From the NCBI RefSeq assembly GCF_007994075.1, contig NZ_VIWU01000001.1, forward strand, positions 8,494,001 to 8,558,000: 64,000 nucleotides of DNA, given 5' to 3'. The stretch is from Pseudonocardia hierapolitana. Its GTDB lineage: Bacteria; Actinomycetota; Actinomycetes; Mycobacteriales; Pseudonocardiaceae. Shown here in pieces: positions 50,215 through 58,517 of the stretch; positions within the stretch are counted from its first letter, which is position 1, and each line of letters begins with the position of its first letter. The notes beneath the pieces are model-generated. The model was given only the letters and a program-made list of their open reading frames with translations, had not been told where the DNA came from and ran no database searches. Position numbers and translations under genes: made by a program.

Positions 50215-51216
50215 ATGAACGCGATCGGGGTGGCCCTGGTCGGGTCGGGGCGGATGGGGTCGTTCCACGGCGAGTCGCTCGCGCGCCGGATCCCGGGGGC
50301 GCGGCTGGTGGCGGTGGCGGACCCGGCGCCGGGGGTGGCCGAGCGCCTGGGCGCGGACCGCGCCTACTCCGACCCGGCGGAGGCGTTCGCCGATCCGGGC
50401 GTCGACGCGGTGGTGATCGCCGCGCCCGCCCGCTTCCACGCCGATCTGGTGGTGGCCGCGGCCCGGGCGGGCAAGGGGGTGTTCTGCGAGAAGCCGATGG
50501 CGCTCTCGCTGCCCGACGCCGACCGGGCGATCGACGCCGCCCGCGCCGCCGGGGTGGTGCTGCAGGTGGGGTTCAACCGGCGCTTCGCCCCGGACTGGCA
50601 GGCCGCCCGCGCCCTGCTCGACGACGGCCGGCTGGGCATCCCGCGGCTGCTGCGCTCGGTCACCCGCGACCCCGGTGGGTTCGACCCGTCCCGGGTGCCG
50701 CCGGACACGATCTTCAACGAGACCCTGATCCACGACTTCGACACCCTGCGGTTCCTCAACCCGGGCGCGGAGGCCGTCGAGGTCTACGCCACCGCCGACG
50801 CGCTCGTCGAGCCCGAGTGGCGGGAGCGCGGGCTGCTCGACACCGCGGTGGTGGTGGTGCGGTTCACCAACGGTGCCACCGGTGTCGCGGAGGCGTGCTT
50901 CGAGGCCGCGTACGGCTACGACGTGCGCGGCGAGGTGTTCGGATCGGGGGGCATGGCGACCTTGGGCGACGGCCGCCGCACCGGGATGATCTTCTCCGGC
51001 GCGGCCGGCCGCACGGTCGAGATGGCCCGCAGCGACCAGGAGCTCCTGGCCGGCGCCTACGTCGCCGAGCTGGCCGCCTTCGTCGCCGCCGTCCGCGACC
51101 GGACGCCGGCCCCGGTGGGCGGGGAGGACGCGCGCGCGGCGCTGGCGATCGCGCTGGCGGCGGCCGGATCGGTGCGCGCCGGGCGTCCGGTCCGGATCGA
51201 GGAGGTCGCGAAGTGA
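50215..51216 (+). CDS. Gfo/Idh/MocA dehydrogenase (inositol 2-dehydrogenase-like)
   Basis: 333 residues from ATG 50215, with GAGGAGGAG 5-6 bases upstream. The Rossmann motif 'GVALVGSGRMGSFHGESLAR' is followed by 'VVIAAPARFHADLVVAAARA' and the catalytic 'GKGVFCEKPMALSLPDADRA' (EKP Lys), then 'LIHDFDTLRFL', where the conserved His/Asp act in catalysis. It should oxidise a polyol such as myo-inositol with NAD. The stop overlaps the next GTG as GTGA, and the LacI operators upstream indicate induction by the substrate. Confidence 0.92.
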   Translation: MNAIGVALVGSGRMGSFHGESLARRIPGARLVAVADPAPGVAERLGADRAYSDPAEAFADPGVDAVVIAAPARFHADLVVAAARAGKGVFCEKPMALSLPDADRAIDAARAAGVVLQVGFNRRFAPDWQAARALLDDGRLGIPRLLRSVTRDPGGFDPSRVPPDTIFNETLIHDFDTLRFLNPGAEAVEVYATADALVEPEWRERGLLDTAVVVVRFTNGATGVAEACFEAAYGYDVRGEVFGSGGMATLGDGRRTGMIFSGAAGRTVEMARSDQELLAGAYVAELAAFVAAVRDRTPAPVGGEDARAALAIALAAAGSVRAGRPVRIEEVAK

Positions 51217-52022
51217 CCGGATTCCGGCTCGCCGCCTGCGCCGAGATGCTGTTCCTCGACCAGCCGATCGAGGAGCGGGTGCGCCGCATCGCCGACCTCG
51301 GGTTCGAGGTCGAGATCTGGGACTGGACGGCCAAGGACATCGCCGCGCTCGCCAAGACCGGGGCGAGGTTCACCTCGATGACCGGCTACATCCGAGGCAC
51401 CCTCTCCGACCCGGACGGAGCCGAGGAACTGCTGCGCACCGCGGAGCGGTCACTGCGGGTCGCCGAGGAGCTCGACTGCCCCCGACTCAACGTGCACGGC
51501 ACCGGCCTCGACGACCGCGGCCTGCCCGTGGTGGCCTCGCCGGTCGTCACGCCGCGGATGTGGCTGACCGCGGCGCGGACGCTGGCTCGGCTCGCCGAGC
51601 TGGCGGAGCGCGCCGGGCGCATGTTCACCCTGGAGAACCTCAACACCGCAGTCGACCACCCGGGGGTGCCGTTCGCGAGGGCGGCCGACACGCTCGCGCT
51701 CGTCGAGGCCGTCGACAGCCCGCACCTGCGGCTCAACCTCGACCTCTACCACGCCCAGATCGGCGAGGGGAACCTCGTGCAGCTGGTCGAGCGGGCGCTG
51801 CCGGTCGTCGGGGAGATCCAGGTCGCCGACGTCCCCGGCCGCTGCGAACCCGGCACCGGTGAGATCCATTACCCCGCCATCGCTGCGACCCTGGCGCGCC
51901 TCGGCTACGACGGCGTGGTCGGATTGGAAGGCTGGGCTTCGCACGACCCACTGGAGGCGCTCGACCGATTCCGGGACGCATTCACGCACCGCTCGTCCGC
52001 CGACCCACCCGGGTTCGGCTGA
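51213..52022 (+). CDS. TIM-barrel sugar isomerase (hydroxypyruvate isomerase-like)
   Basis: 269 residues from GTG 51213, with GAGGAGG 7 bases upstream. The AP-endonuclease-2/hydroxypyruvate-isomerase fold is indicated by 'EERVRRIADLGFEVEIWDWT', 'MFTLENLNTAVDHPGVPFAR' (metal Glu), 'RLNLDLYHAQIGEGNLVQLV' (Asp/His ligands), 'GEIQVADVPGRCEPGTGEIH' and 'YDGVVGLEGWASHDPLEAL'. It probably isomerises the ketose produced by the preceding dehydrogenase, as IolI or Hyi enzymes do. The 410 bases after it hold no recognisable gene. Confidence 0.9.
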   Translation: MTGFRLAACAEMLFLDQPIEERVRRIADLGFEVEIWDWTAKDIAALAKTGARFTSMTGYIRGTLSDPDGAEELLRTAERSLRVAEELDCPRLNVHGTGLDDRGLPVVASPVVTPRMWLTAARTLARLAELAERAGRMFTLENLNTAVDHPGVPFARAADTLALVEAVDSPHLRLNLDLYHAQIGEGNLVQLVERALPVVGEIQVADVPGRCEPGTGEIHYPAIAATLARLGYDGVVGLEGWASHDPLEALDRFRDAFTHRSSADPPGFG

Positions 52023-52435
52023 CGCGCCCCGTCGACCGGCGGCGTGAGCGGGAAGGGGGCGCGCCGGCGGAGGAGGGGTGCGTCGATAGTTCCCTGCCGG
52101 CGGAGGGATCGGCTTGCGGCGGCGTGTCGATCGCAGACGTTCGGGATCGATGGGGAAGGCATGTGGGAGTCCGGCTCCACGAGATCGTCGGCTTCGGGCT
52201 GGATGGCGCGGCGACGGCGAGCACACCTGCGCCGAGCATCCTCGTAAGCAGCCCAGCAGGCCGACTCCGATCGGTCCATCCAGCCATCTGGTTCTGTCTG
52301 CGTGATCCCTGGCGTTTAAGAAGCCTTCCCACGTGATCGTTCTGCGGCTCGCGATCTGGCAAGCCTTTAGAGGTCATGAGCCCGGGCACAGGCGTCCACG
52401 GAAGAGCGCTCCCTCCTCGTCGCAGCCGGCGGAGG
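52023..52435 (+). other. Stretch without recognisable gene, flank of the recombinase element
   Basis: About 410 bases between the isomerase stop and the 3' end of the element's third gene. Frames give no known peptide. If the three recombinase genes form a mobile element, one end must lie here, but no terminal repeat matching the other flank was found by eye. Confidence 0.4.
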
Positions 52436-54307
52436 CTAGGGCCTCACTCGTCCGCTGCGCGATGCGCCCTGCTCGGTGGCCGGTGCGTCCATCGCACCGT
52501 TGCTGTCACGATCCGGGGCGGCAGGTGCTGTCGCTCGTGCCTGGATGTATGCCTGCCAGTCACGCTTGGCCCGGTGGGTCCAGCGCACGGCGGCTTCGAT
52601 GCTGATCCCGAGTAGCGGACTCAACGCGGCGGCGGGGATGTCGGCGGCAAGGGCGGCGAGCGCGGAGTTGCGACCCACGCGGACTCGGATGCCGTGGCGA
52701 TTGAGCATGTTGGCGAGGCGGCCTGGTGTGAAGTGTTGCCCGGGCAGCCCGCCGGGGAACAGCCAGCGTGGCCCGGGGACGCTGCGGCCGACGGTTGAGG
52801 TGGTGACCGCGGTGCGGGCGAGGTCGGTAAGCAGCGCGGCGAGGGGCGGAGGCAACGCGGTGCGGTGCCCGCCGAGCTGCAGGACGTGGCCGGTCTCGGT
52901 GGAGATCAGGTGCTCGGCGGTGAGCTCGCTGATCCGGCTGACCGGGAGCCCGTAGAGCAGGACGAGCCCGCCAGCGGCCCGGACTTCGAGGGGCAGCGTG
53001 GCGTCGTGGAGGCAGCGGCGCAGCTGTTCCCAGCGTTCCTCGTTGGTGACCGACAGGTCGGGCTCGGACGGAGGTAGGTAGCGGATGTCGAGTTCGGGGG
53101 CGAGGCCTCGGCCAGCGGCCCAGTCGAGGAAGTCCTTGACGACCCTCCGGGTGCAGGCGCCCTCGCTGAGCCACTGGTCGATCAGGGCCTGGGTGACATC
53201 GGCGAGCGCGACGTGCCGTTCATCCAGCCACCGCAGGAACGCGAGGGCCGCCCTGACTCGGCCGCGGAGGTTGTGTGCACTGGCTTCGGTGAAGCGGGCG
53301 TGCGCGGCGCGCTGGCGCGCCCGTCGCAGCACCGACCAGGTGACGTAGACGTGGATGACCTGGCGGTGTTGCTCGGGCAGCAGCGCCAGCTGCCGGTTCA
53401 GCCAGGCTGGCACCCGTTCGAGGTACTCGATCCGAGCCGGGAGCGCCCCGACGTGCACCAGCATCTGCCGCAGCGCGTTCACACCCGTAGGCGGCAGGGA
53501 GTCCAGGACCTCGTGGGTGGGCTCCACCCCCGCGGCGCCCAGCTGCCGCAGGACCTGCGCGCCGCCGTCGTCTCGGCGCAGCCACTCCAGCACCGATCGG
53601 GGGCGATCCGCCTGAGCCAGCGCCGCGAGCAGCGGCACCAACACGTCGAGCACTTGGCCGGTCGGGCCGCGGAACTGCTCGTGCAGGCGTTCGATCGCGA
53701 CGCACCGGACGCAGTTGCCGTCCTGGTAGCGCTCCTCCCCACCGCCGCAGCGCCGGCAGACATAGTCGAAGCGCCCTCCGGCGCAAGCCCCGCAGACGCC
53801 GCGGCCGCGGCCGTCGACGCCGATCAGCGGCTTGATGGCGCCGCAGCCGCCGCAGGGTGCCGGTCTGCCCCGGACTTCTCGGTAGCAGCGTCGACAAACC
53901 GGCCCCATCGGCCATTGCGCGACTACCTGCTTCCGCTGGCCGCACCGGGTGCAGGGGTGGGGCGGCACGGCCTTCGACCGGCAGCTGACGCAGACCCGTC
54001 CGGCCGGGATGCGTTGGGGCAGGGGCTTCCGCTGACCGCAGCCGGCGCAGTGCGGCACGCGCACCGGATGCCCGGCCGCCTCGAGCACGACCACCAGCCG
54101 GAACACCGACGGCGGAACGTCGGGCGAACCGGAGACGAGCGCATCCGGGTGGACGGCCAGGTGCCTGTCGATATCCCACAACGCCTGCCCGGCCGCGTTC
54201 GCCGTCACCAGCGCCTGGTCCGCGGCCTGCGCGTCCAGGTCGGGAAGCTGCGTGGTGAGCAGCGTGAGCACGCGCTGACGGGCGGCATCGGCGGCCGCCG
54301 TGCTCAC
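52436..54307 (-). CDS. Large multi-CxxC, tyrosine-recombinase-related protein
   Basis: 623 residues from GTG 54307, overlapping the HTH gene stop as GTGA. Residues about 95-235 hold at least eight CxxC pairs ('CAGCGQRKPLPQ', 'CVSCRSK', 'CTRCGQRK', 'CRRCYREV', 'CGGCGAIKP', 'CRRCGGGEE'), i.e. a string of zinc ribbons. The C-terminal 250 residues look like a tyrosine-recombinase core-binding plus catalytic region ('LVLLYGLPVSRISELTAEHL' with the first Arg), but the HxxR box reads 'GRNSALAALAADIPAAALSP' and the Tyr position 'AAVRWTHRAKRDWQAYI' has no Tyr in place. Probably a non-catalytic partner of the integrase gene. Confidence 0.75.
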   Translation of the reverse strand: MSTAAADAARQRVLTLLTTQLPDLDAQAADQALVTANAAGQALWDIDRHLAVHPDALVSGSPDVPPSVFRLVVVLEAAGHPVRVPHCAGCGQRKPLPQRIPAGRVCVSCRSKAVPPHPCTRCGQRKQVVAQWPMGPVCRRCYREVRGRPAPCGGCGAIKPLIGVDGRGRGVCGACAGGRFDYVCRRCGGGEERYQDGNCVRCVAIERLHEQFRGPTGQVLDVLVPLLAALAQADRPRSVLEWLRRDDGGAQVLRQLGAAGVEPTHEVLDSLPPTGVNALRQMLVHVGALPARIEYLERVPAWLNRQLALLPEQHRQVIHVYVTWSVLRRARQRAAHARFTEASAHNLRGRVRAALAFLRWLDERHVALADVTQALIDQWLSEGACTRRVVKDFLDWAAGRGLAPELDIRYLPPSEPDLSVTNEERWEQLRRCLHDATLPLEVRAAGGLVLLYGLPVSRISELTAEHLISTETGHVLQLGGHRTALPPPLAALLTDLARTAVTTSTVGRSVPGPRWLFPGGLPGQHFTPGRLANMLNRHGIRVRVGRNSALAALAADIPAAALSPLLGISIEAAVRWTHRAKRDWQAYIQARATAPAAPDRDSNGAMDAPATEQGASRSGRVRP

Positions 54308-54642
54308 CTCGGCTCTCCGCCGGAGCCGGGCCGACGAATCGTGGTCCGGCGGACCGGCGGCGGAGCCGGTCGGCCAGCGTCCCCACTCGCCTTGCGGACC
54401 TGCTTGTTCACCGCCTGCACCTCGATCAAGTCGTTCGGGGAGCAGCCGAGGATGTCGCAGAGCGCGGCGAGGGTGTCCATGCTCAGCCGCTGCGGTGGCT
54501 GGGTCACCAGCCGGTAGACCTGCTCCCGGGACAGGTGGATACCGCGCTCGGCCAGCAGCGGCAGCAGCTCGGAGGTGGCGAACAACCCGCGCTCGGCCAT
54601 CCGCAGCCGCAGATGCCACTCGATGCCCATCTTGCGGATCAT
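54304..54642 (-). CDS. XRE-type helix-turn-helix protein of the recombinase element
   Basis: 112 residues from ATG 54642, overlapping the integrase stop (ATGA), with GGGAGG 8 bases upstream. The HTH reads 'LRLRMAERGLFATSELLPLL', 'AERGIHLSREQVYRLVTQPP', 'RLSMDTLAALCDILGCSPND' 'LIEV', a Cro/C1-type (HTH_26) fold. The last 35 residues are basic and disordered. As the middle gene of a fully overlapping trio it may repress the element or act as a DNA-bending co-factor. Confidence 0.9.
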   Translation of the reverse strand: MIRKMGIEWHLRLRMAERGLFATSELLPLLAERGIHLSREQVYRLVTQPPQRLSMDTLAALCDILGCSPNDLIEVQAVNKQVRKASGDAGRPAPPPVRRTTIRRPGSGGEPR

Positions 54643-55763
54643 CGCTGTTCCTCCCACTGCTGCTCCTGGGCCTGCAGAGCCTGGGTGAGCAGCCGGTTGC
54701 GGTAGTCATCGGACACCCCGGTGTAGAGCGCGGTGGTCGAGGCGTATGCGTGACCGACCTGGTCCTGCACGAACCGCTCCGGGTAGTCGAACTCGATCAA
54801 GTGCGTCACATACGAGTGCCGCAGGCAGTGCAGATCCAACACACCGTCCAGCCCGGCGGCATCGCGGGCCGCGACGAACGCATCGTTGATCCCACGCATC
54901 GACATCCGCCCCCGCCGCTCCGTGGTGAACAGCGCCGGATGCCCACCCGGGCCGAACCGGGGCCGGACCTCGTGCAGCCATTGCTCCAGCAGTGGCACCA
55001 CCCAGTCCATCTCCGGCACCAGCAGCACCGTGCGCCGCTTCGGTGGGCTGCCCCGCGACGACTTGCCCCACCGCACCAGCAACGCCCCCATCTGCCCGAA
55101 CCCGGGCACCTTCGGGTTACGCCGCAGGTCGGCCAGGTCCAGGCCCCACGCCTCCTGGCGACGCAACCCGAACGCGTAGACCGTCTTGAGCACGGCGGCA
55201 TCGCGCTGCGCCGCCAGCCCGCCCTTGCGCCCTCGGGCACGGATCTCGTCCACGAGCCCGTCGGCGGCATCGAACAACGCCTGCACCTCGTCATAGCTCA
55301 ACGGCCGCCGACCCGGCCCGCCCTCGTAGGCGCTGACATGCGCGATCGTGTTCCACTCGCCCAACAGCTGCACCGGCGCGCGCCCGAATCGTTCGCGGCA
55401 CGCCTCCGGCCACCCGTAGCGCGGGTCGGTCAGGTAGCCCAGGAACATCTGCAGCCCGCCCAGGTAGCCGCGCGCGGTCGACACGACGATCTGCGCAGCC
55501 GAGCGCCGGCTATCGATGAACGCCTCGAGCTCCGCCGCCGTCCACTCCCACGGGTACTGCCCCGAGAAGCGCACCACCCGCCGGACCAGGTCTTGCCGAC
55601 GCTGGATCGTCTCCGCCTTCAGGAAGCGGACCCGCTGCTGGCGCGCCCAGCCCTGCAACATCGCCTCGAACACCGCCGGCGCCGGATCGAGGTAGGACAC
55701 GCCCTCGGCCAGCACCAAACGCGCCGACCCGGGCGTATCCAGAACCTCATCCACGCGTTGCAT
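54639..55763 (-). CDS. Tyrosine-type site-specific recombinase/integrase
   Basis: 374 residues from ATG 55763. A SAM-like core-binding domain (residues 30-130) precedes the catalytic domain with all active residues visible: Arg in 'VYAFGLRRQEAWGLDL' (about 203), 'HCLRHSYVTHLIEF' (HxxR, about 305-308), 'FVQDQVGHAYASTTALYTGV' (GH and nucleophile Tyr, about 345). It is the first gene of a three-gene overlapping unit and is preceded immediately by an imperfect palindrome. Length and organisation recall TnpA of Tn554-like elements, but the partner genes differ. Confidence 0.93.
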   Translation of the reverse strand: MQRVDEVLDTPGSARLVLAEGVSYLDPAPAVFEAMLQGWARQQRVRFLKAETIQRRQDLVRRVVRFSGQYPWEWTAAELEAFIDSRRSAAQIVVSTARGYLGGLQMFLGYLTDPRYGWPEACRERFGRAPVQLLGEWNTIAHVSAYEGGPGRRPLSYDEVQALFDAADGLVDEIRARGRKGGLAAQRDAAVLKTVYAFGLRRQEAWGLDLADLRRNPKVPGFGQMGALLVRWGKSSRGSPPKRRTVLLVPEMDWVVPLLEQWLHEVRPRFGPGGHPALFTTERRGRMSMRGINDAFVAARDAAGLDGVLDLHCLRHSYVTHLIEFDYPERFVQDQVGHAYASTTALYTGVSDDYRNRLLTQALQAQEQQWEEQR

Positions 55764-55783
55764 CTAACACAACAATGTGTCAG
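55764..55783 (-). promoter_or_regulatory. Palindrome directly upstream of the integrase
   Basis: CTAACACA-ACAA-TGTGTCAG: 8-base arms, 7 of 8 paired, touching the integrase start codon. AT-rich compared with its surroundings. It could be the binding site of the element's HTH protein, or lie within the recombination site. Confidence 0.5.
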
Positions 55784-56141
55784 CTGTTCGGCTCGGGGTT
55801 GATCGACGTCAGGAGAGGATCCGAGGCCGAGGGCTATCGGATCTCACTCTGACCAGGCGTCACTGGCAAGTGGCGAAAGGTCCATCGGATGCAACTCTGC
55901 GCGTATACGGACGAACCGTGCGCCGTGGCGCCGGTGACGCTCGAAGGTCGGATCGACATGAGCGCGGGGCGACGACGAACCGCCGAACGCCCACCGCAGG
56001 AACGTGATGGTGAACGCCGACGGCGCAGTGCCGGCGCTCCGCCGCAGGAACGCCGTCACGACCCGGCGTCCTGGACCGGTCGCTCGCAGCGAGGACGCAG
56101 CCGGGCCGCCCGTTCGGACGGCCCGGCGGGGAGCGGACGCG
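55784..56141 (+). other. Stretch without recognisable gene, other flank of the element
   Basis: About 360 bases between the integrase upstream palindrome and the 3' end of the MFS gene. It contains 55872-55904, which resembles 48386-48418 (core TGCAACTCTGC). No gene or RNA recognised; an element end may lie here. Confidence 0.4.
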
Positions 56142-57521
56142 CTACTGCTTGACCACCCGATCCGGCACGTCCGCGGGCGCCGCCCCGGGCCCGGCGGCCG
56201 GCCCGGACCCGACTGGTGCCGCGGGCGCCAGCCCGACACCGCGTGTCTCCGGCAAGACCGCCACGGCCACGGCGCTCGCGAGTGCAACGACCACGAGCGC
56301 CACGGCGAGGAGCCACGGCGCTCCACCGGTGGCCGCGACGAGCCCGACGGCGATGATCGGCGCGGGACCGGCCAGCGCGGCGCCGGGGATCTCCCGGCCG
56401 AGGGCGAAGCCGCTGAACCGGTACGCCGCCGGGAAGAGCTCGGCGAAGTAGGCGGCCTGCGACCCGAACATCGCGAGGCAGCCGCCACCGAGGGCGAGGG
56501 CGAACGCGAGGACGATCAGCACCGTGTTCCCGGTGTCGAGCAGCCAGAAGAACGGGAAGGAGATCAGGGCGCAGAACACCGACACCGCGAGGTAGACGGG
56601 CTTGCGACCGGACCTGTCGGAGAGCTTGCCGACCAACGGGATGGCGGCCGCCCCGACGGCGCAGCCCACGAGCAGCGCGAACAGCGATGTCGACTTGGAG
56701 ACGCCCTTGCCCGCGAGGTAGCTCAGGGCGTAGGTCTGCACGACGTAGATGTTGAAGGCGAGCGGGCTGTTGGCGATCATGACGAGCAGGAGCCGGGCCG
56801 GCATCGTCCTGACCATCGTCAGCGCCGGCACGCGCGTGCGCTGGCGGGCCTCGCGCAGCTCCGCGAACACCGGTGACTCGGGCACCCGCAGGCGGATCAG
56901 CAGCCCGATCCCGACCACGGCGATGCTCAGCAGGAAGGGCACGCGCCAGCCCCAGCTCATCAGCTGGTCGCTGGGCAGGGTCGCCACGACACCGCTCACC
57001 GCCGCGGCGAGCCCGATGCCGAGGAACACGCCGCACGCCGGGAGCGCGGCGTAGTAGCCGCGGCGGTGCGCGGGCGCGAACTCGGCGACCATCGTGACGG
57101 CACCGACGTACTCGGCACCGACGCCGAGTCCCTGCAGGAGCCGGCACAACACCAGCAGGACGGGCGCGACCAGCCCGACGCTCGCGTACGTCGGTAGCAG
57201 GCCGATGACGGTAGTGGCGACACCCATCAGCAGGAGGGTGCCGACCAGGGCGGAGCGGCGGCCGTACCGGTCGCCGATGTGACCGAAGATCAGGGCCCCG
57301 ATCGGCCGTGCGAAGTACCCGACGCCGAACGTTGCGAAGGCCGCGATCAGGCCGACGGACGGGGAGAAGTCGGGGAAGAACAGCGTGCCGAAGACGAGCG
57401 CGGCGGCTTGACCGTAGATGGCGATGTCGTACCACTCGATCAGGCTGCCGACGACCGTCCCCCGGATCAGGCGTCGGCGGGATTCATCCCAGATGGTCTC
57501 TCGGGTCGGGGCGGCGTTCAT
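56142..57521 (-). CDS. MFS transporter, metabolite:H+ symporter (MHS) family
   Basis: 459 residues from ATG 57521. Twelve helices are expected; MHS hallmarks are 'GSLIEWYDIAIYGQAAALVF' at TM1, 'ARPIGALIFGHIGDRYGRRS' in loop 2-3, 'RLLQGLGVGAEYVGAVTMVA', 'RRGYYAALPACGVFLGIGL' and 'GKLSDRSGRKPVYLAVSV' in loop 8-9. The family imports carboxylates and osmolytes with protons. It is the last gene of a four-gene operon for an oxidised sugar or hydroxy acid, 27 bases after the hydroxyacid dehydrogenase. The C-terminus is Gly/Pro/Ala-rich. Confidence 0.92.
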   Translation of the reverse strand: MNAAPTRETIWDESRRRLIRGTVVGSLIEWYDIAIYGQAAALVFGTLFFPDFSPSVGLIAAFATFGVGYFARPIGALIFGHIGDRYGRRSALVGTLLLMGVATTVIGLLPTYASVGLVAPVLLVLCRLLQGLGVGAEYVGAVTMVAEFAPAHRRGYYAALPACGVFLGIGLAAAVSGVVATLPSDQLMSWGWRVPFLLSIAVVGIGLLIRLRVPESPVFAELREARQRTRVPALTMVRTMPARLLLVMIANSPLAFNIYVVQTYALSYLAGKGVSKSTSLFALLVGCAVGAAAIPLVGKLSDRSGRKPVYLAVSVFCALISFPFFWLLDTGNTVLIVLAFALALGGGCLAMFGSQAAYFAELFPAAYRFSGFALGREIPGAALAGPAPIIAVGLVAATGGAPWLLAVALVVVALASAVAVAVLPETRGVGLAPAAPVGSGPAAGPGAAPADVPDRVVKQ

Positions 57522-57548
57522 CGGCGCTCCTGGGAGGCGGGCGCGGCG

Positions 57549-58517
57549 CTAGCGGCCGGCGCGGACGAGGTTGGTCAAGGGCTGACCGGTCAGGAGCCGG
57601 TCGATGTTCAGCGCGATGGCGCGGTACCGCCGGTGCGTCAGCTCGCGCGTCCACGCGCTCGAATGAGGCGTGCACCATGCATTGGGCAGCTCCCAGAAGG
57701 GGTGGGACGCGGGAGCCGGCCGGTCCTCGAAGGAGCGTGGGTAGGAGTACCAGACGTCGATCACGGCGCCGCCGATGACGTTGTCGCGGAGCGCGTCGAA
57801 GAGCGCGGACTCGTCGACGACGGGGCCGCGGGAGACGTTGACGAGCACCGCGTGCGGCCGCATCCGGCGCAGCGCGGCACGGTCGATCAGCCCGCTCGTG
57901 GCGGGCGTCAGCGGGCAGGCCACGACGAGGTGGTCGGCCGTGGCGAGGACCTCGTCGAGGCGGGCCTGCGGGAGCAGCTCCGCCGCCGCGGACGGGACCG
58001 CCCTGTCGTCGACGGCCCGCACCCGCATCCCGAACGCCGCCGCCCGGGTGGCGATCGCCTGCCCGATCCGCCCGTAACCGATGATCCCGAGCGTCCGGCC
58101 GTGCAGCTCACCGTGCGGCACCCGGCCGCGGTAGGCGTCGGGCCACGACTCCGCGTCGAACGCCGCCTGCATCGCGCCGGCGCGGATCTCCCACTCGAGC
58201 AGGCGGGCGAGGACGAACTCGGCGATTGGGATCTCGTGCTCGAACACGTTCGCCACCGCGGTCCCGGGGTGCAGCGCGGCCAGGTCGATCCCGTCCAACC
58301 CGGCTCCGGGCACGTGCAGGAGCCGGAACGCCGGGGCCGTCGAGCCCGGCCGCGTGAACCGCAGCGAGACGACCACGTCGTCCGCGCCGATCCCGTCGTC
58401 GTGGCGGTCGCTGTGGGCGGCGGCCGCGGGCAGCACGGCGATCTGCGCAGGCTGCTGGAGGTGCGCCTCCAGGTCGGCCGCGTGCTCCGCCGCCTCGCCC
58501 ACCAGGTGGATCCTCAT
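57549..58517 (-). CDS. D-isomer-specific 2-hydroxyacid dehydrogenase
   Basis: 322 residues from ATG 58517, overlapping the upstream stop as ATGA. The NAD domain motif 'HGRTLGIIGYGRIGQAIATR' lies near residue 140; the catalytic Arg is in 'HAVLVNVSRGPVVDESALFD', the Glu region is altered to 'IGGAVIDVWYSYP', and the His lies in 'NAWCTPHSSAWTREL'. It reduces a 2-oxo acid or oxidises the D-hydroxy acid. Substrate is unknown, but neighbours point to breakdown of a sugar acid. Confidence 0.9.
   Translation of the reverse strand: MRIHLVGEAAEHAADLEAHLQQPAQIAVLPAAAAHSDRHDDGIGADDVVVSLRFTRPGSTAPAFRLLHVPGAGLDGIDLAALHPGTAVANVFEHEIPIAEFVLARLLEWEIRAGAMQAAFDAESWPDAYRGRVPHGELHGRTLGIIGYGRIGQAIATRAAAFGMRVRAVDDRAVPSAAAELLPQARLDEVLATADHLVVACPLTPATSGLIDRAALRRMRPHAVLVNVSRGPVVDESALFDALRDNVIGGAVIDVWYSYPRSFEDRPAPASHPFWELPNAWCTPHSSAWTRELTHRRYRAIALNIDRLLTGQPLTNLVRAGR

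Noticed and set aside
52436..55763. Labelling the trio as a RIT or Tn554 element
   Set aside because: RIT elements have three active tyrosine recombinases and Tn554 has TnpA-TnpB-TnpC; here the middle gene is an HTH protein and the third lacks catalytic residues, so only the general recombinase nature is claimed.
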